Positions 43,914 to 52,046 of a DNA stretch of 64,000 bases are shown piece after piece. A model generated the notes under the pieces. It did no database searches. It was given only the letters and a program-made list of their open reading frames with translations, and was not told the DNA's origin. The position numbers and the translations under genes are program-made. How positions within the stretch are numbered: position 1 is the first letter of the stretch; the number at the start of each line of letters is the position of its first letter. The stretch is from Ferruginibacter sp. GTDB lineage: Bacteria; Bacteroidota; Bacteroidia; Chitinophagales; Chitinophagaceae. The stretch covers positions 248,001 through 312,000 of the forward strand of contig JABFRP010000002.1 in the NCBI GenBank assembly GCA_013141115.1. The letters run 5' to 3'.

Positions 43914-44973
43914 TCTTTTTTTGCAATAAAAATTTATCGGTAAGTAACCAGCATAAAAACAGCAACGCTAATACCATTGCTGTTAGCCAGCCATTATTAA
44001 AATGATCCAGTATTGTTTTTCTTTCGCTTATTAAGTAAATAGGCAGGCCTGCCAAAGCAATTGAAGTACCCAGGCTTAAAGCCGTTGCTGTGGCCGGATA
44101 CACAGGCAAGCTGCGGCTCATTAATAATAATGTAATGGGCACACTGCTTTGTAAACAGGCAATACCAAAAGCCAGTGCATAAATATTTTCTTTGCCAAAC
44201 TGAAATAGTAATAATGCAATGGGTAAACTGATGTACACAAATTTTTTCCAACCAATTTTATCGGCAACAAAGCCGCCAATTATTTTTCCGGCAAAAGCAC
44301 TGATGCCGATGACAAGGATGCCATTCTCATAATTATGCGCCACATGATTAATAATATCAAAAACAAAAGACCTGAAACACATGATGAGTAAGATGCCGAG
44401 CATTATAAAATCATGTGCATCCAGTTCGCTTTCTTTTTTGGGTGCAAGCTGATAAGACGGAAGATCTTTTTTCCAGATCAGTACTCCAACAATTACTACC
44501 GCAATAAACACCAGCCATAAACTATAGGCCGAAAAACTGCCTAAAATACTGCCGATGGTTAAACCCAAAACACCCGGCGCAGTAAATAAGGCCAGTGGGC
44601 CTGTTTTATTTTTATGCACTTGTAAACATACTGCCCCGCCTGTTACATGCACAAAGGCTGACGCAATGCCTGAGAAAATAATCCCAATTTCTGCATTAAT
44701 AAAAAATAGTATGATGGATGCCGGTAATAGAATAAGAGAGGCTGCGGCAAAAGGTTTGATCTGTTTTTTATGATCTAACCAAAACCCAACCGGTAATTGC
44801 CCGCCAAAACCAATGATGGAATAAATAACAATGAGTAAAAAACTATTGTTGTAATGATGATGATAAGTATAATTGGCCAGCATAAAACCAGCTGTAAAAT
44901 CGTTGAGGCCATGCAACAAACCCCATAATATTGGTTGATGGTTGATAGTTGATGGTTGATAGTTGTTGCCCAC
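43897..44973 (-). CDS. MFS-type membrane transporter, uncertain N-terminus
   Basis: About 358 residues with about 11-12 hydrophobic helices, MFS-like: GLLHGLNDFTAGFMLANY, YSIIGFGGQLPVGFWLDHKK (the loop 2-3 motif), and a second half with SAFAGKIIGGFVADKIGWKK. Substrate unknown. The only start is a GTG at 44973, and codons 2-14 (NNYQPSTINHQP) are encoded by the ggttgatggttgatag heptamer repeat. The native N-terminus seems to have been overwritten, or translation starts at a TTG near 44919. It is downstream of three tiny membrane-protein genes with a one-base gap. Confidence 0.75.
   Translation of the reverse strand: MGNNYQPSTINHQPILWGLLHGLNDFTAGFMLANYTYHHHYNNSFLLIVIYSIIGFGGQLPVGFWLDHKKQIKPFAAASLILLPASIILFFINAEIGIIFSGIASAFVHVTGGAVCLQVHKNKTGPLALFTAPGVLGLTIGSILGSFSAYSLWLVFIAVVIVGVLIWKKDLPSYQLAPKKESELDAHDFIMLGILLIMCFRSFVFDIINHVAHNYENGILVIGISAFAGKIIGGFVADKIGWKKFVYISLPIALLLFQFGKENIYALAFGIACLQSSVPITLLLMSRSLPVYPATATALSLGTSIALAGLPIYLISERKTILDHFNNGWLTAMVLALLFLCWLLTDKFLLQKKISSSA
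44936..44972. repeat. heptamer tandem repeat GGTTGAT/AGTTGAT
   Basis: About five units of the reverse-complement form of the caaccat repeat at 14176. It overlaps the start of the MFS gene. Confidence 0.8.
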
Positions 44974-44974
44974 T

Positions 44975-45286
44975 TTATATAAAGTAATTTAAAATTATTC
45001 CAGTACCGTAACTGATAGCATTGGCTATAAAACCTAAAGCCAGTGCTTTCTTCCAACTACACTGCATTAAAAAATAATAGCCGGCACTTTCTGTTATGGC
45101 CACACCAATTTCTAAAATATTTATATCAATACTGGTGTAAAAAAGTAAAATGTGCAATACCGGCCAGGTAAAAAGGTTAAGTAAAGATCCAATCAGTAAA
45201 GCAAACTTCCAATCTCTTCTAAAAAACAAAAATACTATCGGCAATTCTATTATTAATGTTGCAATAAAGTACCACCATATACCCAT
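44975..45286 (-). CDS. hypothetical small membrane protein
   Basis: 103 residues with three hydrophobic segments (about 5-20, 28-52, 83-100) and a central SIDINILEIGVAITESAGYY. No family recognised. It starts at the TAATG overlap with the 46-residue protein and ends one base before the MFS gene, so all four genes form one tightly coupled unit. Confidence 0.7.
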   Translation of the reverse strand: MGIWWYFIATLIIELPIVFLFFRRDWKFALLIGSLLNLFTWPVLHILLFYTSIDINILEIGVAITESAGYYFLMQCSWKKALALGFIANAISYGTGIILNYFI

Positions 45287-45426
45287 TACTTTTGTCTTTT
45301 TCTTCGTTTATTAAAAAAATATATCAATAATATTATAGCTGCAATTGGAAGAACAACAAAAAGTAAAGATAAACCCAGTAAGGCTTCTACCGGTACACCA
45401 TCCAGTAAAATGAGCAGTAGTTTCAT
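45286..45426 (-). CDS. 46-residue single-helix membrane protein
   Basis: Reading the minus strand from the ATG at 45426: MKLLLILLDGVPVEALLGLS, then a helix (LLFVVLPIAAIILLIYFF), then a basic NKRRKRQK end. It has overlapping junctions on both sides: its ATG overlaps the previous gene's stop (ATGA), and its stop overlaps the next gene's ATG (TAATG). The conserved overlaps are strong evidence that it is translated. The function is unknown. Confidence 0.7.
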   Translation of the reverse strand: MKLLLILLDGVPVEALLGLSLLFVVLPIAAIILLIYFFNKRRKRQK

Positions 45427-45572
45427 TCAGCTTTTTTCTTTTTTTTAATCCAGATAAAGATACCCACAATTGCAGCAATGGCAATTAATGCCATTACTGT
45501 TAATACAATAATATCCCTGCCATTTCTTTGCAGCCAGGGCTCCTCTACCACATCCAGTAAAAAAAAATGCAT
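45423..45572 (-). CDS. 49-residue single-helix membrane protein
   Basis: From the ATG at 45572: MHFFLLDVVEEPWLQRNGRD, a helix (IIVLTVMALIAIAAIVGIFIW) and a lysine-rich end (IKKKKKAE). Its stop overlaps the next ATG as ATGA. Layout (amphipathic lead, one helix, basic tail) resembles the following 46-residue protein, suggesting a pair. A competing frame in the same strand (45445-45627) has Cys-rich nonsense composition. First gene of the four-gene unit. Confidence 0.7.
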   Translation of the reverse strand: MHFFLLDVVEEPWLQRNGRDIIVLTVMALIAIAAIVGIFIWIKKKKKAE

Positions 45573-45654
45573 CGGTAATAATTTTAGTGAAAATACTTTT
45601 ATTAGTTAAGATGCAGCTACCCAACAAAAGGTATTTTTAAGCTTGTGTCTCAGG

Positions 45655-45726
45655 TTTAAAGGTTGCCAACCTTTAAATAGAGTTCTTTGCAACCGTAATT
45701 TCAGGCAAGGTTGGCAACCTTTTTTC
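45655..45726. repeat. nested inverted repeat with AAGGTTG/CAACCTT arms
   Basis: 45655-45677 is a perfect 23-base palindrome (11-bp arms, central C) with core AAGGTTGCCAACCTT. A second palindrome, AAGGTTGGCAACCTT, sits at 45707-45721, followed by six T. The two cores are exact complements of each other, so they can also pair as one long stem. It lies in a divergent intergenic region of about 290 bases. Confidence 0.75.
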
Positions 45727-45864
45727 AAACCAAGGCACTACATTTTTTTAACATTGATTTGTTAATCATTTTATAAACTGTTTACCACTTATAAAAAATA
45801 CTACTGCAATAAAATTGGGCCCCTTACTTTTACACGAAATTTTTCGTATTTTAATAACTTCTTT

Positions 45865-48738
45865 ATGAGAAAACTTGTACTAAGCCTGGTTTTAATAATG
45901 AGTATTGCAGCTGCAAAAGCACAAATTAAAGGCACTGTAATTGATTCGTCCGGTAAAAAACCTATTGATAAAGCTGTAGTAGGTTTGGTAATTAAAAGCA
46001 ACCCTGCAGACACTTCTTATACATTCACCAACGAAAAAGGCGAGTTTAGTTTTTCAAATGTACCTGCAGGCAATTTCTCTGTAGTGGTTTCCAACAGCGG
46101 CTTTGGTACGGTTGCCAAATTTGTACCGGTAAAGCAGCAGGAAAAAACCATTGACATTGGGAATGTAATTTTAGCCAGCCGTGCTAAATTACTGGACGAA
46201 GTAGTGATTGAATCGGCCCCGATTATAGTTAAAGAAGACACTGTGGAATACCGTGCCGATGCATTTAAAACTAAAGAAGGTGCTGTAGTAGAAGACCTGC
46301 TAAAAAAATTACCCGGCATTGAAGTAGATAAAGATGGTAATGTAAAAGCACAAGGTAAAAGCGTAACACGTGTAAAAGTAAATGGTAAAGATTTTTTTGG
46401 CGGCGATGTAAAAACAGCCACCAAAGAATTACCCGCTAATATTGTAGATAAAATTCAGGTAATTGATGATTATGGCGATCAGGCAACGGTTAGTGGTATT
46501 AAAGATGGCGACCCCGATAAGATCATCAATATTCAATTAAAAAAAGATAAGAACAAAGGATTTTTTGGCAGGGCAACTGTGGGTGGTGGTACCGAAGAAC
46601 GTTACCAGGCATCGTATAATGGCAACTATTTTAATAATAACAAACAAATTTCGTTGATTGCCAACAGCAATAATACTAATGCCTCTTTATTTAATTTTGG
46701 CGGCGGGGGCAACCGTGGTATGAGCAGTATGATGAGCAGCGGCATGAGCATGGTAACGGATATGGGTGGCGCAGGCAATGTAAGAAACATGGTGCAAAGT
46801 GGCGATATGAGCATCTTTGGTGGAGGCAATAACGGCGGCATTACTTCAACCAATTCCTTTGGCACTAATTTCAGGGATCAATGGGGTAAAAGGTTAAGTG
46901 TATATGGCAGCTACAGTTACAGCCATAGAAATACCAGCCAGTTACAAAATACTACTTCGCAAAATTTTTTCCTGGGCAATATTAACAATCAGGATCTTCA
47001 ATCAATATCCATTAGTACCAATCACCGGGCAACATTTAATGTAGAATACCAGATCGACTCTTTTAATTATTTAAAAGTTACGCCCAATATTAATTACAGC
47101 AACAGCAATGGCAACAGCTATTCTGTTTTTGATTATACACAAACGGGGGCCGGCAAAACCAGTGATGGAAGTAATAAAAGCATCACCAGTTCCACTACGC
47201 CTAACTTAAGCTTAAATGTTTTATACAATCATAAATTCCGCAAGCGTGGCCGTAATTTTTCTGCCAGTGGCAGCTTCGGTAATTCGGAAAGCAATTCGGA
47301 TCAGAACATTACCAATTTAAGTTATCAATATGCCGGGCAATATATTGGACCACGCAATACTTTTCAATATATCGACCAGGAAAACAGCAATCATAATTAT
47401 GGTGTACGCTTTACTTATTCGGAACCGATCAGCAAAGTGCGTACACTCGATTTTTCTGCTTCTCATAACTTAAACTATTCCCGTAATGATAAAAAGAACT
47501 TTAATGTAGATTCTCTTACACAGGTAAAAACCATGAATGGTATCTTAAGTAATGATTACGAAAATAATTTTTACAACAACCGTGCTGGTGTATCATTACG
47601 CACTACTATGAAGAAATATAACTACACTATAGGTATTAGTGTACAGCCGGTTGATCTGCAGGGAAAATCGCTTACCAAAGACAGTGCTTATAAATCTATA
47701 AGAAGGGTAAATATTTTTCCTGTAGCAAGAATGACGTATAATTTTAGCAGAACCAAAGCTATTAACATGAGCTATAGTGGTACCGCTAACCAGCCTTCCT
47801 TCAGCCAGTTGCAACCCGTGGTAGACCCGAGCAACCAGCAAAGTGTAACAGCAGGCAATCCCAACCTGAAACCTTCGATAAACCATAACGTGAACATTTC
47901 TTATAACAACTTTAATTTTATAACCGGTAAAGTATTGTTTACCAATTTTAGTTTAAGTACAATTAGAAACCAGATTATTAATAAAACGGCACGGCTTAAT
48001 GCTGCCGGGGGATCCATATCTGTGCCGGAAAATGCAAATGGCTATTATAACCTGATGGGTTTATACACTTATTCCAAGCCATACAAAAACAGGAAATATG
48101 TGCTTACTTTTAATGGATCGGTAAATTATAATCATAATATAAACCTTACCGACAGTATTGAATTAACCGGTGGCACCTTAAAACAAAACCTGGATAAGCG
48201 CAAAGTAATTGGCAGCAACTGGATAGTTAGTCAGGGATTTGTGTTTGAATTGAATTTGAAAGACTGGTTGCAGTTGGGTAGCGGTATAAATTTCAGCCTG
48301 AATGATAACAAATATAAAAATGTAGCCAGTACTTCTTCCACTACTTTTCAAAATACTTCCAGCAATGCCTGGAGCCTTACCAATAATATCAATATCGATC
48401 TTACCAAACGGCTTATTTTAAAGTACGACCTGGATTATACTATTAACAATGGCCTTGCTGCAGGTGTTAGCCAAAACCCTGTTTTAATGAATGCTTCATT
48501 AGAACAACAATTGTTTAAAAAGAAAAATGGCATTATCAAATTTGCAGCTTTCGATTTGTTTAAGCAAAATACCAATATCAATCGCAGTGTAAACGGCCCT
48601 TCAATTGTAGATGCCCGTACCAATCGCTTAACCCGTTATTTTTTACTAACCTTCACTTACCGTATACAAAAATTTGCAGGTGTGCAACCCCAAGGCGGCA
48701 TGCGTACAATGGGCAGTAGTCCGGCAAGAATGTTTTAA
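45865..48738 (+). CDS. TonB-dependent receptor-like outer membrane beta-barrel protein
   Basis: 957 residues. Signal peptide (MRKLVLSLVLIMSIAAAKA, then Q), a carboxypeptidase-regulatory-like domain (about 20-105: IKGTVIDSSGKKPIDKAVVG, GEFSFSNVPAGNFSVVVSNSG), a plug-like domain (about 110-230: LDEVVIESAPIIVKEDTVEY, VEDLLKKLPGIEVDKDGNV, RVKVNGKDFFGGDVKTA, IQVIDDYGDQATVSGI) and a large C-terminal barrel of the outer-membrane beta-barrel family 3. Such proteins form a Bacteroidota group distinct from SusC, with no SusD partner here. A Gly/Asn/Met-rich loop (NRGMSSMMSSGMSMVTDMGG) is unusual. Substrate unknown. Confidence 0.93.
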   Translation: MRKLVLSLVLIMSIAAAKAQIKGTVIDSSGKKPIDKAVVGLVIKSNPADTSYTFTNEKGEFSFSNVPAGNFSVVVSNSGFGTVAKFVPVKQQEKTIDIGNVILASRAKLLDEVVIESAPIIVKEDTVEYRADAFKTKEGAVVEDLLKKLPGIEVDKDGNVKAQGKSVTRVKVNGKDFFGGDVKTATKELPANIVDKIQVIDDYGDQATVSGIKDGDPDKIINIQLKKDKNKGFFGRATVGGGTEERYQASYNGNYFNNNKQISLIANSNNTNASLFNFGGGGNRGMSSMMSSGMSMVTDMGGAGNVRNMVQSGDMSIFGGGNNGGITSTNSFGTNFRDQWGKRLSVYGSYSYSHRNTSQLQNTTSQNFFLGNINNQDLQSISISTNHRATFNVEYQIDSFNYLKVTPNINYSNSNGNSYSVFDYTQTGAGKTSDGSNKSITSSTTPNLSLNVLYNHKFRKRGRNFSASGSFGNSESNSDQNITNLSYQYAGQYIGPRNTFQYIDQENSNHNYGVRFTYSEPISKVRTLDFSASHNLNYSRNDKKNFNVDSLTQVKTMNGILSNDYENNFYNNRAGVSLRTTMKKYNYTIGISVQPVDLQGKSLTKDSAYKSIRRVNIFPVARMTYNFSRTKAINMSYSGTANQPSFSQLQPVVDPSNQQSVTAGNPNLKPSINHNVNISYNNFNFITGKVLFTNFSLSTIRNQIINKTARLNAAGGSISVPENANGYYNLMGLYTYSKPYKNRKYVLTFNGSVNYNHNINLTDSIELTGGTLKQNLDKRKVIGSNWIVSQGFVFELNLKDWLQLGSGINFSLNDNKYKNVASTSSTTFQNTSSNAWSLTNNINIDLTKRLILKYDLDYTINNGLAAGVSQNPVLMNASLEQQLFKKKNGIIKFAAFDLFKQNTNINRSVNGPSIVDARTNRLTRYFLLTFTYRIQKFAGVQPQGGMRTMGSSPARMF

Positions 48739-48758
48739 ATTTTTTGGTAACCAACTTA

Positions 48759-48806
48759 AACAGGCTGCTATTGATATTGTTTAAACAGTATCAATAGCAG
48801 CCTGTT
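48759..48806 (+). terminator. 48-base near-perfect palindrome after the barrel gene
   Basis: An 18-bp perfect stem: AACAGGCTGCTATTGATA (48759-48776) pairs with 48789-48806, and the 12-base loop is itself nearly self-complementary (TGTTTAAACA). It is 20 bases after the stop and followed by GGCTTTTG. Best read as a terminator of unusual length. Confidence 0.7.
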
Positions 48807-48906
48807 GGCTTTTGCGGTTAGAGTTGCATCCGAATTATTAATAATTTGTTGCAACCAATTTTCGCCGCCTGCTATCTAATAAGCATTCATTACAAACCTA
48901 TCAAAT

Positions 48907-49911
48907 ATGAATGCGTTGAACACAGCAACCAAACCATTGATTTTCAAATATCAGCAGGAAGATTATGAAAAGTGGGTAAACGATTTTTCCAGGCTAATAG
49001 AAACTAATACTGTTGCCACCAATATTAAATACCCCGAACATTTTGGTGAAGAATATGCCAAAGGCAAGATAATTGAACCCGGTTTATCTTATCGCATTGT
49101 TGATTATACCTTAAATGCCGATATTGAATATCAAAGCTATACATCCAAACACTTTACGCTTAGTATCTATTTTTACGAAATTAATTTTAATGATGCCGCT
49201 TATTGCAAAATAGGAGAAACCATTATTGAGAGTAACGATACATTTTACAGTGCAGCCATAATGACCAACAGTTTTACAGAACAAAATCTTAAACTAAAAA
49301 AGGGTACCCATATTAAAGGGGTTTCTGTACAAATTGATGCCGAATGGCTGCAAAAAAACATTAGTGATTTTAGTGCCGAAAAACTTGAAATGTTCAGGCA
49401 AAAAGATTGTGTAACTGATTTTATTACTGCGAAAAACCGTAAAATTTTACTCGATATTTTAAATAGTAAGCCCGATACAGCACTGCCACATCTATTTATT
49501 AAAAGCCGTGTATTAAGATTAACAGAACAATTTCTTACCAACCTTTGCAACCGGAATATAAATGGACTACAGGAATTTAGTAATCCAAAAGATTTTCAGG
49601 CATTAATGAAGGTGGAACAACTTTTACTAAGCACATATACCCCCAATTTCCCCTCCATAGAATCGCTGGCAAAAGCGGCATATATGAGCGAAAGTAAATT
49701 GAAGAAACTGTTTAAAGCCGCTTATGGCATGGCCATTTATCAATACTACCAAAAAAACAGAATGCACAATGCCAAAGAATTACTTTGCAATGGAAAATAC
49801 AGCATATCCGAGATTGGTGTCATGCTGGGTTATAAAAATCTGAGCAATTTTTCGGTAGCCTTTAAAAAAGAGTTTGGCTATTTACCCAGCGAATTCCAGC
49901 AGGTACTTTAA
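48907..49911 (+). CDS. AraC-family transcriptional regulator
   Basis: 334 residues. The N-terminal two-thirds is a cupin-like sensing region of no recognised type (KLKKGTHIKGVSVQIDAEWLQ). The C-terminal 100 residues form the double helix-turn-helix: IESLAKAAYMSESKLKKLFKAAYGMAIYQYYQKNRM then AKELLCNGKYSISEIGVMLGYKNLSNFSVAFKKEFGYLPSEF (helix 2 pattern GYKNLSNFSVAFKKEFG). It probably binds DNA in response to a small ligand. Its target is not visible; the neighbouring barrel receptor is a candidate. Confidence 0.95.
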   Translation: MNALNTATKPLIFKYQQEDYEKWVNDFSRLIETNTVATNIKYPEHFGEEYAKGKIIEPGLSYRIVDYTLNADIEYQSYTSKHFTLSIYFYEINFNDAAYCKIGETIIESNDTFYSAAIMTNSFTEQNLKLKKGTHIKGVSVQIDAEWLQKNISDFSAEKLEMFRQKDCVTDFITAKNRKILLDILNSKPDTALPHLFIKSRVLRLTEQFLTNLCNRNINGLQEFSNPKDFQALMKVEQLLLSTYTPNFPSIESLAKAAYMSESKLKKLFKAAYGMAIYQYYQKNRMHNAKELLCNGKYSISEIGVMLGYKNLSNFSVAFKKEFGYLPSEFQQVL

Positions 49912-50071
49912 ATAAAAAACTAATACGGGCATTATAAAACCCGTTCCAAACAGGGTTTAAAAATAATTTTTTCTACTTTTATTCCCCAATAGTTAACATC
50001 CAATATCCCTAAAGACTAGTAAAACCCCTAACGCAGCAAATAATTCGATAATGTCCCATGAAACCACAATG

Positions 50072-50097
50072 AAAAGCCCGATTACCCGGGCTTTTTT
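50072..50097 (+). terminator. rho-independent terminator upstream of atpG
   Basis: AAAAGCCCG (50072-50080) pairs with CGGGCTTTT (50087-50095) around ATTACC, then TTC. It ends transcription from the AraC side before the atpG promoter at 50115. Confidence 0.85.
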
Positions 50098-50114
50098 CAT
50101 TTCGCAAACAGGTG

Positions 50115-50144
50115 TTTGTTTTTAGCCGTTTTGCCCTACCTTTG
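50115..50144 (+). promoter_or_regulatory. atpG promoter with -33 and -7 elements
   Basis: TTTG at 50115-50118 and TACCTTTG at 50137-50144, 18 bases apart, fit the Bacteroidota sigma consensus TTTG / TAnnTTTG. The atpG ATG is 39 bases downstream. It follows directly after the terminator, so atpG is transcribed on its own. Confidence 0.6.
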
Positions 50145-50183
50145 CCACCCTAAAACAAGCTTTAATTTTCTAATAATTTCAAT

Positions 50184-51065
50184 ATGTCAGGTGCGTTAAA
50201 AGAGGTACGTAACAGAATTAAAAGTGTTCAAAGCACTCAGCAAATTACCAAAGCCATGAAAATGGTAAGTGCGGCAAAACTCCGCCGGGCTCAGGATGCC
50301 ATTACACAAATGCGTCCTTACGCTCATAAATTGCAGGAAATGCTGAGTAATATAGTTAGCAACAGTGATGGCGATGTAAAAGTGGCACTGGCTGCTGAAA
50401 GGCATGTTGAAAAAGTATTGATTATTGTGGTAACCAGCGACAGAGGCCTTTGCGGCGGTTACAACAGTAACCTTATAAAATTAGCCAAGCAACTTATTAA
50501 AGATAAATATCCGCAGCAGCAGGCTAAAGCTAATGTGCAGATATTGCCAATTGGCAAAAAAGGTTACGAGCATTTTACAAAAGCCGGTTTTAAAATAGTA
50601 GATAAATACTGGGATATTTTTACAGGCTTAAGCTTTGATAAGGTACAGGCAGCTGCAAAATATGCAATGGATGCATTTGCCAATAAAGAAGTAGATGCGG
50701 TAGAATTAATTTTCAGCGAATTTAAAAATGCTGCCACCCAGCGTTTTGTTGCAGAGGCTTTTTTACCTGTAATTAAAGTAGAAAAAGCAGCTGGGCAAAA
50801 AAATGCAGATTTTATTTTTGAACCCGGTAAAGAAGTGTTGATTGCCGAGTTAATGCCAAAGATCTTAAATACACAACTATACAAAGCCGTATTGGATGCC
50901 AATGCCAGCGAACATGGTGCAAGAATGACCGCCATGGATAAGGCAAGTGAAAATGCCAACGAATTACTAAAATCATTAAAGATCAGCTACAACAGGGCAA
51001 GGCAGGCTGCTATTACTACCGAGCTTACAGAAATTGTAAGTGGTGCAGCCGCTTTAAACGGATAA
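50184..51065 (+). CDS. atpG: ATP synthase F1 gamma subunit
   Basis: 293 residues. Central rotor shaft of F1 ATPase at the inner membrane. Seen: SGALKEVRNRIKSVQSTQQITKAMKMVSAAKLRRAQ at the N-terminus (the first 20 residues of this are the invariant helix), TSDRGLCGGYNSNL, and the C-terminal helix ASEHGARMTAMDKASENA, LKISYNRARQAAITTELTEIVSGAAAL. It is a full-length gene. No other atp gene lies in the window: its neighbours are an AraC regulator and scpB, so it is detached from atpA, with which it usually travels in the phylum. Confidence 0.98.
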   Translation: MSGALKEVRNRIKSVQSTQQITKAMKMVSAAKLRRAQDAITQMRPYAHKLQEMLSNIVSNSDGDVKVALAAERHVEKVLIIVVTSDRGLCGGYNSNLIKLAKQLIKDKYPQQQAKANVQILPIGKKGYEHFTKAGFKIVDKYWDIFTGLSFDKVQAAAKYAMDAFANKEVDAVELIFSEFKNAATQRFVAEAFLPVIKVEKAAGQKNADFIFEPGKEVLIAELMPKILNTQLYKAVLDANASEHGARMTAMDKASENANELLKSLKISYNRARQAAITTELTEIVSGAAALNG

Positions 51066-51137
51066 ACCAACGTTGATAGTTGATGGTTGATCGTTTTTTA
51101 CGGCCAACGAACAACGTATAACGAACAACCTTTTAAC

Positions 51138-51932
51138 ATGGAACTTTCTCAAATTATACCTCATATAGAAGCATTGGTTTTTGCAAGCGAAAAGCCACTT
51201 ACCCGTATAGAACTGGTGGAGTTGCTGAACAATGCTTTGGGCTTTATTGAAGACAGGGCAACTGCCGAACAAATAGATGCTGCATTGGATGGCATAAGAG
51301 AAAAATACAGCGCCGAGTTTTATGCTTTTGAATTAAGAGAAATTGGCGGTGGATTACAATTTTTAACTAAGAAAGAATATTATAAAACAGTTGCCTTACT
51401 CAATGGCGATAAGTTTTTAAAACGCCTTAGTACTGCAGCTTTGGAAACCTTAGCGATAATTGCTTACAAACAACCGATCACTAAAAGTGAAATGGAAGCC
51501 ATCCGTGGGGTAAACTGTGATTATGCAGTACAAAAATTATTAGAAAAAGATTTAGTAGTAATATCGGGAAGAAAAGAAGATGCAGTTGGCCAGCCACTCA
51601 TCTACTCTACCTCCAAATCCTTTATGGATTACTTTGGTATTAACAGTGCCGACGATTTACCAAAGATCAGCGAAGTGATGATGGAAGAGCTGGTAAATGC
51701 CACTAATGTAATTGAAGCGCAGGCAGAGCAACTGGAATACGAATCGGATGTTGCCAATGGCACACCAATGGACAGAGAAACAATTGCTGAAACTGTAGTG
51801 GAAGAAGAAGTTATTATTATTGAGGAAGAGGCTGCAACTGAAGAAGAAACCATCTTAGCCGTAACAGAAGAAGGAGAAATTATTGAAGCTGCTCCGGATG
51901 AAGATGATGAAGACAAAAAAAATGAAGCTTAA
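51138..51932 (+). CDS. scpB: segregation and condensation protein ScpB
   Basis: 264 residues from the ATG at 51138; earlier in-frame codons are repeat DNA. Kite subunit of the SMC-ScpAB chromosome-organising complex. Winged-helix pair: IEALVFASEKPLTRIELVELL, then LRFLTKKEYY-like LQFLTKKEYYKTV, RLSTAALETLAIIAYKQPITKSEMEAIRGVNCDYAVQKLLEKDLV (the classic ScpB signature), and YSTSKSFMDYFGI. A long acidic tail follows (about 205-264), rich in Glu, which is common in Bacteroidota ScpB but unusually long. A hairpin terminator follows. Canonical SMC thus coexists with the Wadjet JetABC complex. Confidence 0.95.
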   Translation: MELSQIIPHIEALVFASEKPLTRIELVELLNNALGFIEDRATAEQIDAALDGIREKYSAEFYAFELREIGGGLQFLTKKEYYKTVALLNGDKFLKRLSTAALETLAIIAYKQPITKSEMEAIRGVNCDYAVQKLLEKDLVVISGRKEDAVGQPLIYSTSKSFMDYFGINSADDLPKISEVMMEELVNATNVIEAQAEQLEYESDVANGTPMDRETIAETVVEEEVIIIEEEAATEEETILAVTEEGEIIEAAPDEDDEDKKNEA

Positions 51933-51951
51933 AATTTTTTTATAGAATGAT

Positions 51952-51984
51952 AAAAAGGCATGAAGTAGTTCATGCCTTTTTATT
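51952..51984 (+). terminator. rho-independent terminator of scpB
   Basis: AAAAAGGCATGAA (51952-51964) pairs perfectly over 13 bp with TTCATGCCTTTTT (51969-51981), loop GTAG, then TTATTTT. Confidence 0.9.
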
Positions 51985-52046
51985 TTGATACTAAATCTCT
52001 TTACGACAGATCACATCCGTGTTGCTATCCTTCGTATTTTCGCAAA

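Larger units (their letters stand above)
49912..50183. other. intergenic region with two hairpins before atpG
   Basis: After the AraC stop there is a weak 6-bp hairpin (about 49937-49958) followed by T-rich text, then the strong terminator at 50072 and the atpG promoter. No gene was seen in the 272 bases. Confidence 0.55.

Noticed and set aside
45445..45627. 60-codon minus-strand frame with many Cys
   Set aside because: Overlaps the 49-residue membrane protein, whose coupled ATGA junction and clean helix make it the better call.
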